DNA from: Microcystis viridis FACHB-1342
GTDB lineage: Bacteria > Cyanobacteriota > Cyanobacteriia > Cyanobacteriales > Microcystaceae
Length of the DNA stretch: 54,823 bases
NCBI RefSeq assembly: GCF_014698335.1
Contig: NZ_JACJSV010000028.1
Span: forward strand, 1 to 54,823
Direction: 5' to 3'
Below the pieces are notes generated by a model that was given only the letters and a program-made list of their open reading frames with translations, did no database searches and was not told where the DNA came from. Shown here in pieces: positions 43,970 to 52,123 of this stretch. A program made the position numbers and the translations under genes. Each line of letters starts with the position of its first letter. The first letter of the stretch is position 1.

Positions 43970-44632
43970 TCACAATAAACCGCGATAACGGATAAAAACG
44001 AGGATTACTGCCCAAGAACCTAAAGCTACTTTAACGGCGACTAAAATGTTTAGTATCGGTAAAATACCCCCACTAAATAGCGCCCCTAATTCCCCGTGGG
44101 GTAACTCAAATCCTGAGAGAGTAATGGCGGCTAAAACAATAAAAACTAAGACGGAAATTTTCTCCCATGTTGCCGCTTGCCAACGGCGATAAATTGCTTG
44201 CATCCATTCGGGAGACGAGGTAATTGCTATTAAGCCAATTGCCGTACCTCCGGCGACTCCAGCGGCAAAACCTCCCCCCGGACTTAAATGTCCGCGGATA
44301 GCTAATTCAATGCCCACTAAAGCGGCAATTGTTGACCCTAAACGGGCTAAAATAATTGAAGGTTGGTCGGTAAATTGATGGATTTTACTGGCGGGTTTTT
44401 CGGTGGCTAAAAGAAAATTCGCCCCCATAATGGCAATGGTAAAAACAACCACTTCATAGATGGTATCGTAGAGACGATTACGAAAAATAACCACCGAAAC
44501 CGCATTAGGAACACCGCCATCGCGCACCAGGGATTCAACAATTTCTAAGGATGATATAGAGGAAGCAGTATTGGGAATAATTACCATTTTGACAGCGAAG
44601 GCAATAGCGGCTAGAGTATAAATCCATTTCAT
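43970..44632 (-). CDS. mrpB: Mrp antiporter subunit B-like (MnhB domain)
   Basis: A 220-aa membrane protein, with an N-terminal extension and MnhB-type C-terminus, part of the Mrp/Mnh multisubunit cation/proton antiporter. Helices are visible near 6-22, 60-74, 94-108 and others. The MnhB region shows RGHLSPGGGFAAGVAGGTAIGL (near 112-133). Its start codon overlaps the upstream DUF4040 stop by one base. It is the last gene of the cluster. Confidence 0.85.
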   Translation of the reverse strand: MKWIYTLAAIAFAVKMVIIPNTASSISSLEIVESLVRDGGVPNAVSVVIFRNRLYDTIYEVVVFTIAIMGANFLLATEKPASKIHQFTDQPSIILARLGSTIAALVGIELAIRGHLSPGGGFAAGVAGGTAIGLIAITSSPEWMQAIYRRWQAATWEKISVLVFIVLAAITLSGFELPHGELGALFSGGILPILNILVAVKVALGSWAVILVFIRYRGLL

Positions 44633-45174
44633 TAGTGTTTCTCCTCTAATTTTGGGGTTTCAATACAAGTTAAAATCGTGTTGGCTGCCGTTAATTCATT
44701 TTTAAAAATATCGTAGAGATAGGGTAATCTAATTGTGGTTTCGTAGGGGATGGTTTCTGGATTGTCTTGACGGATACAGACGGCATGAATATCCTTATCT
44801 ATAAGTGCCTGTTGCAAAGCTTGTTTATCACTGTAGGCAACTAATTCTAAACGCATAAAACGTTTACTTAAAACCGTTTGTAGTTGAGTTTTTAACTGTT
44901 CTAAAACTGTATCGGTTTCCTCGGCAATTACTCCTAAACGCATCACTAAAGAGGAACGAATCGCCACCGCGTAGAGAGTTACGGCTAACATGGTTCCCAT
45001 CAAAGCTTCGGTTAAAGATACATCTGCTGCCCCTAATAAAGCATAAACTAAAGCGGCTATTGCCCCTAAAACCCCGCGAATTACTAAAGCTTGGTAGGGA
45101 TTAGATTGTAACATCACCATCGCCGCAGTTAAAGGCAAGAGGGCAACAATAACATAGAGATAACTTTCATTCAT
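44632..45174 (-). CDS. DUF4040 (MbhD-like) subunit, MrpA C-terminal part
   Basis: A 180-aa protein. The N-terminal membrane part (about 1-78) matches the DUF4040/MbhD domain, equivalent to the C-terminal part of MrpA in other bacteria: GVLGAIAALVYALLGAADVSLTEALMGTML. A soluble extension (about 85-180) is cyanobacteria-type and unassigned. No long MrpA/NuoL-like subunit is present in the window, so this antiporter lacks the classical large A subunit. It is 8 nt after mrpG. Confidence 0.8.
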   Translation of the reverse strand: MNESYLYVIVALLPLTAAMVMLQSNPYQALVIRGVLGAIAALVYALLGAADVSLTEALMGTMLAVTLYAVAIRSSLVMRLGVIAEETDTVLEQLKTQLQTVLSKRFMRLELVAYSDKQALQQALIDKDIHAVCIRQDNPETIPYETTIRLPYLYDIFKNELTAANTILTCIETPKLEEKH

Positions 45175-45182
45175 CTTTAATT

Positions 45183-45452
45183 CTACTCTCGATCGCTAGA
45201 AGTATAAGCTAAAACGTAGCCTAACATGGTGTTCCAAATTGCTAGGGAAATTATTGCCAATAATAATAAAGGCCAATTATGGGGAACTTTCAAAAGTAGC
45301 CCGAAAATAATCGCCATCGAACCCAAAGTATCAGCGACAGATAGACCATGTAATTTATATAATACCGAGCGCTTGTCTAAAAGATGCGCCGTTCCCCAAA
45401 ACCAGAAAAAAACTCCGATAGCGATGCAGATATAACTGAAAATGTCAATCAT
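45183..45452 (-). CDS. mrpG: Mrp antiporter subunit G
   Basis: An 89-aa, three-helix MnhG/PhaG subunit: MIDIFSYICIAIGVFFWFWG (1-20), RSVLYKLHGLSVADTLGSMAIIFGLLL (the RxxLxKLHxxSxADTLG signature), then the last helix with NTMLGYVLAY. It overlaps mrpF by 4 nt (ATGA). Confidence 0.9.
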   Translation of the reverse strand: MIDIFSYICIAIGVFFWFWGTAHLLDKRSVLYKLHGLSVADTLGSMAIIFGLLLKVPHNWPLLLLAIISLAIWNTMLGYVLAYTSSDRE

Positions 45453-45700
45453 GATTCGTTCAATCGTTTAAGAATTTGTGCTAATAACATAAAACCGGCA
45501 TTACCAACACTGAGAATAATCACTCCTACCACTCCAATCATCCAATCATCCCGCAGAACCGACACCACTAGAATAATAATCGATGATTTACTGGAAGCAC
45601 TGGCAAAGGCGGCCATTTTTTGCCAGATGTCATCATTTTTTGCCACTTCATAAAGGGGAATTAATAGGGCGACAATCATGGCAATGAGAACAATATTCAT
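45449..45700 (-). CDS. mrpF: Mrp antiporter subunit F
   Basis: An 83-aa, three-helix MnhF/PhaF-type protein. Helices are visible at about 3-18, 40-48 and 53-76. It lies in the F position between mrpE and mrpG, with ATGA overlaps on both sides. Its own motifs are weak, so the assignment leans on operon position. Confidence 0.8.
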   Translation of the reverse strand: MNIVLIAMIVALLIPLYEVAKNDDIWQKMAAFASASSKSSIIILVVSVLRDDWMIGVVGVIILSVGNAGFMLLAQILKRLNES

Positions 45701-46080
45701 CCCTGGGTACTCCGTTTAATTACATGAACTTCATAACCCTCATTTTCCTTGTATTCGGTGACGATAGTTTTCGGGGTAAAGGTAATGAGAAATATATCCC
45801 AAAAAGCCAGTCTGGGTGAACGTTTACCCGAAATTCTCTCGAAAATAATTTCTTCTTCCTTGTGGGGACGAAAGATAATTTCAAACGCTTCTTTATAAGC
45901 TTGGGGAATAGCCATAAAGACTTTAATTATTACCTTTAACCAATCGCCTAAAGTTTCGCTAGAGGCGAAATTACGGGGCAAAAGAAAAGCAATAGCCACC
46001 CCGATCATAATATTAGCGGGGGTAAAATTAGCGGTGAGTAAAAACCACATAGTTAAACGCAGAATTATATGTCCGATCAT
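45697..46080 (-). CDS. mrpE: Mrp antiporter subunit E
   Basis: A 127-aa MnhE subunit. Helices lie near 4-18 (MIGHIILRLTMWFLLT) and 22-36 (FTPANIMIGVAIAFLLP), followed by a cytosolic part. I prefer ATG 46080, which overlaps the mrpD stop as ATGA, like its neighbours. A longer start at 46095 would add MDGFS. Confidence 0.88.
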   Translation of the reverse strand: MIGHIILRLTMWFLLTANFTPANIMIGVAIAFLLPRNFASSETLGDWLKVIIKVFMAIPQAYKEAFEIIFRPHKEEEIIFERISGKRSPRLAFWDIFLITFTPKTIVTEYKENEGYEVHVIKRSTQG

Positions 46081-47513
46081 GCTAAAACCATCCAAAACAA
46101 TAGAACTAACATTATACTCATCATACCGATGAGATTATCAAATTGTTCCCATGCCCGTGATAATTTTAGGGATAACTTTTTGAAAACTCCCAGATATAAC
46201 CACCACCCGGCACCAATGACAGCTAAAGCTTTGATAATATTGGGGATATTATAAGCTTCAACATAGACGGCATTGGATAAAAATAGGGCGGCAAGGAGCA
46301 GAATTATTGCTATCCAGAAACCGATAGTTAGCTTCTGTTTACTTTCGCCACCCGCGTGGGGTAAAAAGATAAATTTAGCAAAGGAAATCGCCGTCCCCAC
46401 CGCCACAAGATTGATCATAATCTCTTGCCAGGGGACTAAATTTTTCATCGTTAACGCTTTCGCTCCAAAACCGGATAATAGGGGGAATCCAGAGATGGAA
46501 AAACTGGCGATAACAATAGCAATCCAGAGGGAATTAGGGATCGATTGTTGCTGTAATTCTTTAAAATTGCGACTGGGTAAAACTCCCGCTAATAGAAATA
46601 GGGAAGATTTAACTAAACCGTGGGTAAGGGTATAAAAACCACTGACTACCGGGGCGGCTAAAATAAAACCCAGCTGCACGATCGTGCTAAAGGCTAACAT
46701 CCGCTTGCTATCCTTTTCAAAAATCATATAGGGTACACCAAAAATCGCCGTTAGCACCCCGAAAAGCCGAATTAGTCCATCCAAATCCTCTAGGATTAAA
46801 GCACAGCGCAGGAGGGGAAAAATGCCCGCTTTTACCACCACCCCTGACATCAGCGCCGAGACGGAGGTTTCCGATTCCGAGTGTGTCATCGGTAGCCATA
46901 ATCCCGAGACAAAGATTCCCCCTTTGACTAATAATCCCATGAAGATTAAAGCCAAGGCTTCGGGAGGTGCGTCCTTTAAACCAGCAAAAGCAAAGGAATT
47001 ATTGGCTTTATAGACTAAAACTGCGCCAATAAGGTAAAATAACATCGCCACATTGCTGATAAACAGATAACGCAGGGCAACCCAGAGAGAGCGATCGCTG
47101 CGAGGATAGGCAATCACCAGAAAAGCGGCAATACTAATTACTTCTAAGGCAACGTAAACGCTAATAAAATCTTCACAGACGAAGACAGAATTAATGCTGC
47201 CGTGGAGAATGATAGCTTGGGCGTAAAAAAAGGCGGTTTTGCTACTTTCCCAGTTATAAAGGATCACCGCCATCGTCACGAGGGCATTGGTGAGGATAAA
47301 ATAGGCACTTAACTGATCGGCTACCAGTTTCACGCCATAATTATCCAGTAGGTTGAGGGTTATGGGGGCGGATTGGCTAAATAGAAGGAGAGAATAGGCG
47401 AGAGAGATAATAGTGGCGGCGAGAGCAAGATATTTGTCTAATCGCGGCAATAAATAGATGATAAAGCCGATCAAAAAGGGTAAACTTATCCAAGCGATCG
47501 TTAAAGTATTCAT
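46077..47513 (-). CDS. mrpD: Mrp antiporter subunit D (copy 1)
   Basis: A 478-aa proton-translocating NuoN/MrpD-type subunit (called NdhD5/NdhD6-like in cyanobacteria), with about 14 membrane helices. Features: FVCEDFISVYVALEVISIAAFLVIAYP with the conserved Glu (near 118-133), GLLVKGGIFVSGLWLPMTHSESETSVSALMSGVVVKAGIFPLLR (the proton-channel Lys near 191 and 221) and YTLTHGLVKSSLFLLAGVL. It starts at ATG 47513, overlapping mrpC by 4 nt, with MNTLTIAWISLPFLIG. Bases 46441-47410 are near-identical to the second copy, while the ends are clearly diverged. Confidence 0.93.
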   Translation of the reverse strand: MNTLTIAWISLPFLIGFIIYLLPRLDKYLALAATIISLAYSLLLFSQSAPITLNLLDNYGVKLVADQLSAYFILTNALVTMAVILYNWESSKTAFFYAQAIILHGSINSVFVCEDFISVYVALEVISIAAFLVIAYPRSDRSLWVALRYLFISNVAMLFYLIGAVLVYKANNSFAFAGLKDAPPEALALIFMGLLVKGGIFVSGLWLPMTHSESETSVSALMSGVVVKAGIFPLLRCALILEDLDGLIRLFGVLTAIFGVPYMIFEKDSKRMLAFSTIVQLGFILAAPVVSGFYTLTHGLVKSSLFLLAGVLPSRNFKELQQQSIPNSLWIAIVIASFSISGFPLLSGFGAKALTMKNLVPWQEIMINLVAVGTAISFAKFIFLPHAGGESKQKLTIGFWIAIILLLAALFLSNAVYVEAYNIPNIIKALAVIGAGWWLYLGVFKKLSLKLSRAWEQFDNLIGMMSIMLVLLFWMVLA

Positions 47514-47857
47514 GGTGTGTTATTTTTTTCTATCTCGCTGCTGTCGAGGGTGGGGTTATCTTTGGCTAATTTCATCACTCCCACCAGCATTAACGCCTGA
47601 ATGGAAAAACCGATGACGATCGCTGTTAAAATCACTGCTTGGGGTACAGGATCGGCGTAATTTTGCTGTTTAACTGTACCGAGGATGGGAGTAAATAAAC
47701 CGTCACGGGAAGAAATCACCACATAGTAGGCGATAACGCCCGTACTCATGACATCCATGGCGATAATCTTCATGATTAAGTTTTTTTTCAGGAATGTTCC
47801 TAAAAATCCGCACAAAACGGTGGCGAATACAAACAACTCTAGCAGGGGAATCGTCAC
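47510..47857 (-). CDS. mrpC: Mrp antiporter subunit C
   Basis: A 115-aa NuoK-like MnhC subunit with three helices. LLELFVFATVLCGFLGTFLKKNLIMKIIAMDVMSTGVIAYYVVI (near 4-47) is followed by DPVPQAVILTAIVIGFSIQALMLVGVMKL (near 73-101), with the DPxPQAxVLTAIVIG signature of MrpC. The stop overlaps the mrpD ATG as ATGA. Its last 25 codons resemble the N-terminus of copy 2 of mrpD. Confidence 0.92.
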   Translation of the reverse strand: MTIPLLELFVFATVLCGFLGTFLKKNLIMKIIAMDVMSTGVIAYYVVISSRDGLFTPILGTVKQQNYADPVPQAVILTAIVIGFSIQALMLVGVMKLAKDNPTLDSSEIEKNNTP

Positions 47858-47900
47858 TGGGCTTCTTGATTAGATTTGGTTATGAGTCAAAATACTTTTT

Positions 47901-47928
47901 CTAATTATCCTCGATCGAGTCCCAATTG
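47901..47928. repeat. 28-bp leader repeat, copy near mrpC
   Basis: CTAATTATCCTCGATCGAGT then CCCAATTG recurs exactly at 49554-49581, just upstream of mrpD copy 2. Flanking bases are similar too (TTCTCAGG and TTTTCAGG). This shows that the leader upstream of mrpC was duplicated along with mrpD. Confidence 0.75.
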
Positions 47929-48000
47929 ATCAAAAAATTCTCAGGCTTTGCCGCTTCTTCCTTGAATCATCGGTGAATTGGTGAAGATCTATAGTTACTA

Positions 48001-49542
48001 TTAGCTAAAAGCTAGGAATGAGGGAGCTAATTGGGCTAGAATTGAAAGGAACAACAGCATTAATATAACAGCCATCATACCGACGAGATTATCAAATTGT
48101 TCCCAAGCTGTTGATAATTGTAAGGACAGCTTTTTAAATATCCCTAGATACAACCCCCAACCGATAGCAATAATCCCTAAAGCTTTGCTGATATTTCCCA
48201 GATTGTAGGCATCGAAATAGACAGCATTGGCTACAAATAAGGCAGTTAACAATAGTATTATTCCTAACCAACCACTCAAGGTTAACTTTCTCCCAGTGGT
48301 AACTTTTGCGTGGGGTAAAAAGATAAATTTGGCAGTGGCGATCGCTGTACCTACGGCTGCTAAATTGATGGCTACCTCTTGCCAAGGTAATAAATTTTTC
48401 ATCGTTAACGCTTTCGCCCCAAAACCAGATAATAAGGGGAATCCAGAGATGGAAAAACTGGCGATAACAATAGCAATCCAGAGGGAATTAGGGATCGATT
48501 GTTGCTGTAATTCTTTAAAATTGCGACTGGGTAAAACTCCCGCTAATAGAAATAGGGAAGATTTAACTAAACCGTGGGTAAGGGTATAAAAACCACTGAC
48601 TACCGGGGCGGCTAAAATAAAACCCAGCTGCACGATCGTGCTAAAGGCTAACATCCGCTTGCTATCCTTTTCAAAAATCATATAGGGTACACCAAAAATC
48701 GCCGTTAGCACCCCGAAAAGCCGAATTAGTCCATCCAAATCCTCTAGGATTAAAGCACAGCGCAGGAGGGGAAAAATGCCCGCTTTTACCACCACCCCTG
48801 ACATCAGCGCCGAGACGGAGGTTTCCGATTCCGAGTGTGTCATCGGTAGCCATAATCCCGAGACAAAGATTCCCCCTTTGACTAATAATCCCATGAAGAT
48901 TAAAGCCAAGGCTTCGGGAGGTGCGTCCTTTAAACCAGCAAAAGCAAAGGAATTATTGGCTTTATAGACTAAAACTGCGCCAATAAGGTAAAATAACATC
49001 GCCACATTGCTGATAAACAGATAACGCAGGGCAACCCAGAGAGAGCGATCGCTGCGAGGATAGGCAATCACCAGAAAAGCGGCAATACTAATTACTTCTA
49101 AGGCAACGTAAACGCTAATAAAATCCTCACAGACGAAGACAGAATTAATGCTGCCGTGGAGAATGATAGCTTGGGCGTAAAAAAAGGCGGTTTTGCTACT
49201 TTCCCAGTTATAAAGGATCACCGCCATCGTCACGAGGGCATTAGTGAGGATAAAATAGGCACTTAACTGATCGGCTACCAGTTTCACGCCATAATTATCC
49301 AGTAGGTTGAGGGTTATGGGGGCGGATTGGCTAAATAGAAGGAGAGAATAGGCGAGAGAGATAACAGAAGTAATTAAGGACAGATATTTAGCCCAGCGAG
49401 ACAGTAAATAGCCAATAAAGCCGCTCAAAAAGGGAACGACTATCCAAGCGATCGTTAGAGTATTGATGGTGTAGGATTTTCTGATCTTTACTTTGTCTAG
49501 GGCAGGGTTTTCCTGGACTAATCTGCTCAATTTCACCAGCAA
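48001..49542 (-). CDS. mrpD: Mrp antiporter subunit D (copy 2), fused to mrpC-like tail
   Basis: A second MrpD of up to 513 aa, first gene of the operon. Residues from about 26 on align throughout with copy 1 and are near-identical in the centre (bases 48395-49364). The ancestral start codon is ATC (INTLTIAW where copy 1 has MNTLTIAW), so it cannot start there. Upstream is an in-frame peptide, MLVKLSRLVQENPALDKVK, that resembles the end of MrpC (MLVGVMKLAKDNPTLDSSE). Its first start is TTG 49542 with no Shine-Dalgarno; GTG codons follow. It is possibly translated poorly, or is a decaying duplicate; the core is intact, with no stop. Confidence 0.8.
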   Translation of the reverse strand: MLVKLSRLVQENPALDKVKIRKSYTINTLTIAWIVVPFLSGFIGYLLSRWAKYLSLITSVISLAYSLLLFSQSAPITLNLLDNYGVKLVADQLSAYFILTNALVTMAVILYNWESSKTAFFYAQAIILHGSINSVFVCEDFISVYVALEVISIAAFLVIAYPRSDRSLWVALRYLFISNVAMLFYLIGAVLVYKANNSFAFAGLKDAPPEALALIFMGLLVKGGIFVSGLWLPMTHSESETSVSALMSGVVVKAGIFPLLRCALILEDLDGLIRLFGVLTAIFGVPYMIFEKDSKRMLAFSTIVQLGFILAAPVVSGFYTLTHGLVKSSLFLLAGVLPSRNFKELQQQSIPNSLWIAIVIASFSISGFPLLSGFGAKALTMKNLLPWQEVAINLAAVGTAIATAKFIFLPHAKVTTGRKLTLSGWLGIILLLTALFVANAVYFDAYNLGNISKALGIIAIGWGLYLGIFKKLSLQLSTAWEQFDNLVGMMAVILMLLFLSILAQLAPSFLAFS

Positions 49543-50129
49543 AGATACTTTCTCTAATTATCCTCGATCGAGTCCCAATTGCTCAAGATTTTTCAGGTGG
49601 CCAATAGATTGTTTTGGTTCTATAATAGACTTCTTGTATGATTTTTTTATGGTATAATGGAAAGTCTTGCTTTTTTCTCGATTTTTAGATAGAAGTGGAA
49701 AAAAGAATAAAATGTGATGTGATCTTAGGTCAAGAAATTATCCATACTTTTGCTATGTTTATTAGCAAAAATATGGATTAAGCTGTTCGTAATTTAAATT
49801 GCTTGTTGAGACGAGGCAAGAGGCAAGAGTCAAAAGGCAACAGTAAAGGGATTGGGGAAGGTTCGGCTAATCTAAGAATAAGCGTTTTAAATGCGTCTTA
49901 GCTTATCAAAACTTAAAGGAGCGCGAAAGTGTGATTACTTCAACCAATTATATCTCTCTACCCTTTTTTCTCCCAGTTCCTCTGCTACTAGCTTTCACCC
50001 ACTTATGTCAAGCAGTCAGGCTTATCGGTTAAACAACTTTGATAACTTTAGGCGAAGAGTCCTCCTAAATTGGCGTTTTGTTACTAATCGATCCTACTCA
50101 GTCTAGGAGAGCCATTAATTCTTTTTTCA
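49543..50129. other. AT-rich spacer upstream of the mrp operon
   Basis: About 590 bp. It carries the leader repeat copy (49554-49581), probably the mrp promoter (A/T-rich TATAAT-like sequences near 49620-49660), and the hairpin at 49740-49778. A 71-aa ORF at 49891-50106 has no homology that I recognise and is treated as spurious. Confidence 0.5.
49740..49778. other. 16-bp stem inverted repeat
   Basis: ATCCATACTTTTGCTA (49740-49755) pairs with TAGCAAAAATATGGAT (49763-49778) with a single C-A mismatch around a 7-nt loop. It lies in the spacer upstream of the mrp operon. It could be a regulatory hairpin, a MITE core or an operator. Confidence 0.6.
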
Positions 50130-50639
50130 TTACTTTTTAGGTTCTGGGGTTTGCTGTTTGGAAGCTGCCGCAATCGCTTGATTTAAACGAGTTAATTCTT
50201 CTTTAAACTTCGGTTCTTGGGGATAATTTTTGACTAATTTTTCTAGGAGACTTTTCGCTCCAGAAACGTCTTGAGTTTGTAATCTTGTTCCATAAAGAAC
50301 CAGCATAACTTCCAGATTGTTGGGATATTTTTGATATAACTTTTCTAAAGGTTCTCTAGCTCCGATAAAATCTTTTAACTGTAGGCGAGCTTGGGCCAGT
50401 CCTTGCAAAGCAGTGGGGTTATCTGGTTCGCGTTCAAGAATTTTCTCGTAACCTTTGACCATTTCTTGTAATTTTTCGGGGGCAATAGTTGCCTCTTGCC
50501 CGGGTTGACTGCCTTGGGGGGAATTAGAATTATTATTTTTCCATAAACCTAAAGTTGGCACCACCATTAAAGCCAAAAATACTAAACCAGAGGAAACAAT
50601 TAAGACTCGTTTGAGGGTATCGTTATTTTTTTTGGGCAT
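50130..50639 (-). CDS. TPR protein with N-terminal membrane anchor
   Basis: A 169-aa protein: short basic N-terminus (MPKKNNDTLKR), one membrane helix (about 12-31, VLIVSSGLVFLALMVVPTLGL), a low-complexity linker (NNNSNSPQGSQPGQ), then two to three TPR-like units (VKGYEKILEREPDNPTALQGLAQARLQLKDFIGA; REPLEKLYQKYPNNLEV). It probably scaffolds an assembly at the membrane. It lies 24 nt after the next minus-strand gene, so the pair is likely co-transcribed. Confidence 0.75.
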   Translation of the reverse strand: MPKKNNDTLKRVLIVSSGLVFLALMVVPTLGLWKNNNSNSPQGSQPGQEATIAPEKLQEMVKGYEKILEREPDNPTALQGLAQARLQLKDFIGAREPLEKLYQKYPNNLEVMLVLYGTRLQTQDVSGAKSLLEKLVKNYPQEPKFKEELTRLNQAIAAASKQQTPEPKK

Positions 50640-50663
50640 ACTTTTTCAAGATTAGAGATAAGA

Positions 50664-51176
50664 TTAATCAGTAGTAACTTGATGAAATTCGTGACCCCAA
50701 AGATTATAAGCCCAAATTCCCAAGCTAAAACTACCTAAGCAGAGAATGGTGATCGTCAGGAAAACTTGCCACCTATTGTAACCCGCTTCCTGAAGTTCTA
50801 GACGACCGAGGATAGCAGCAGCTAACAGAATTAAAGCTCGAGTAAATACCGCCCACTTGTGGAAGATAAAGACTACCGCCAAGGACCAGCCAAGAATTGA
50901 TAATACAGCGCTAATATCATTTTTAAACCAACTGCGGAAAAATAGCGGCATTAAGTTACTAAACAGAGTTAATCCTAGGGCAATTGAGAGGATAACCCCT
51001 ACCGCTAGGATATAGATGATGATTTCTAGCCATTCGCTAGTGAGAGTCCAATTCATCTCATCACCGCGGGCAAGTAACCAATCACTCCATGATAAACGCT
51101 CCTGGGCGATCGACCAGCCAAACAGCCCATAGACCGATGGTATTAGAAAAGTAAGTAGTATAATGCGCCAAAACAT
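50664..51176 (-). CDS. Hypothetical polytopic membrane protein
   Basis: A 170-aa protein with about four to five hydrophobic helices (about 4-22, 50-72, 86-105, 112-122 and 137-155). N-terminal MFWRIILLTFLIPSVYGLFGW looks like a signal anchor. The loop DEMNWTLTSEWLEIIIYIL is notable. No family is recognised. It is followed by the TPR gene and preceded by heptamer repeats. Confidence 0.65.
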   Translation of the reverse strand: MFWRIILLTFLIPSVYGLFGWSIAQERLSWSDWLLARGDEMNWTLTSEWLEIIIYILAVGVILSIALGLTLFSNLMPLFFRSWFKNDISAVLSILGWSLAVVFIFHKWAVFTRALILLAAAILGRLELQEAGYNRWQVFLTITILCLGSFSLGIWAYNLWGHEFHQVTTD

Positions 51177-51178
51177 AA

Positions 51179-51212
51179 TCAGTTATCAGTTATCAGTTAT
51201 CAGTTATCAGTT
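51179..51212. repeat. TATCAGT heptamer array
   Basis: Four or more TATCAGT units lie immediately upstream of the membrane protein gene start. Dispersed ACTGATTACTG-like motifs continue to about 51325. Confidence 0.8.
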
Positions 51213-51336
51213 TTGAGTATTAAGTGAGCAGTATGTATTAAGTGAGCCTGATCAAATGCCAGTTTACTACTGTCTTTTCACTGATTACTGTTTACTGCTT
51301 ACTGATCACTGTTTACTGATCACTGAAAAAAGTCAA

Positions 51337-51384
51337 GCCTGAACCCTGAAAGAGGGGAGAATTGCCCCTTTTCAGACTTCAGGC
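51337..51384 (-). terminator. Intrinsic terminator of apcD
   Basis: GCCTGAA (51337-51343) pairs with TTCAGGC (51378-51384), and an inner CTGAAA-AGGGG/CCCCTTTTCAG arm closes the stem. On the minus strand the stem is followed by CTTGACTTTTTTC. It lies 21 nt after the apcD stop, a strong terminator as expected for a highly expressed phycobilisome gene. Confidence 0.85.
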
Positions 51385-51405
51385 CTCTGGGATTGTCCCG
51401 ATCGC

Positions 51406-51891
51406 TTAGGACATATACTGGATGATAAAGTCGAAGTAGGGGGCTGCTGCCACGGCATCTTCTTGAGTCAAAAGACCTAAAGCGGCCTCTTTGAGACAAC
51501 GAATCGCCTCCACCATGCCGGGGACGGGAACATTAAGAGAGTTATACATCTCTTTGACCCCGATCAGGCCGGTTTGTTCGATCGGACCCTTATCTCCGGC
51601 TAATACCCCATAGGTAACTAGACGCAGATACCAACCATAATCGCGCAAGCATTGATTATATTGACGCTGACCGTAGGCATTACCCCCCGGCGCTCTATAA
51701 TCGGGACGTTTCTTGAACAGTTGTTTTTGAGCCTGATCGACGATTTTTTTCTCATTTTCAGCGAGAGTCTCGGCAATGCGAATTCTCTGCTCACCGGTTT
51801 TTAAAAATTGCCCGATACCCTGTAGTTCACCACTACTAGGATAACGAAGTTCGTCGTCGGCTTTGAGGATGACTTGGCTAACTACGCTCAT
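51406..51891 (-). CDS. apcD: Allophycocyanin-B alpha subunit
   Basis: ApcD is a minor core subunit of the phycobilisome that acts as terminal emitter, passing energy mainly to photosystem I. It is 161 aa as usual. [20 protein letters not shown] matches ApcD better than ApcA. The chromophore cysteine is in [22 protein letters not shown] (C80-82 region). The end [18 protein letters not shown] fits the ApcD C-terminus. It is monocistronic, with its own terminator. The 220-bp spacer upstream should hold the promoter, but I could not assign boxes. Confidence 0.96.
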   Translation of the reverse strand: MSVVSQVILKADDELRYPSSGELQGIGQFLKTGEQRIRIAETLAENEKKIVDQAQKQLFKKRPDYRAPGGNAYGQRQYNQCLRDYGWYLRLVTYGVLAGDKGPIEQTGLIGVKEMYNSLNVPVPGMVEAIRCLKEAALGLLTQEDAVAAAPYFDFIIQYMS

Positions 51892-52123
51892 AATATCAAG
51901 GTAAATTCTGATAACATTCTGTAGTTTATCTCAGGTCGGGGTCTGGAAGTCGAGTCATCCCTGCTGGGTGGGCAATTCCTAAAAATTGTAATATTTCGTT
52001 ATGAGTTTCCCCGACAGCCCGGTTACTGTCTAGAATGAATGTATTAGTGGTCAGGAGCGAGGAGATGGCAATTGAGATGTCACCGCACACTGATTAACTT
52101 GAACCCGATAAGTGGTAATTAAT

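Noticed and set aside
46273-46635. 120-aa plus-strand ORF, also at 48227-48589
   Set aside because: Antisense to mrpD; it appears in both copies only because the mrpD cores are near-identical.
49891-50106. 71-aa plus-strand ORF
   Set aside because: Low-complexity serine-rich composition with no recognisable motif in an AT-rich spacer; considered spurious.
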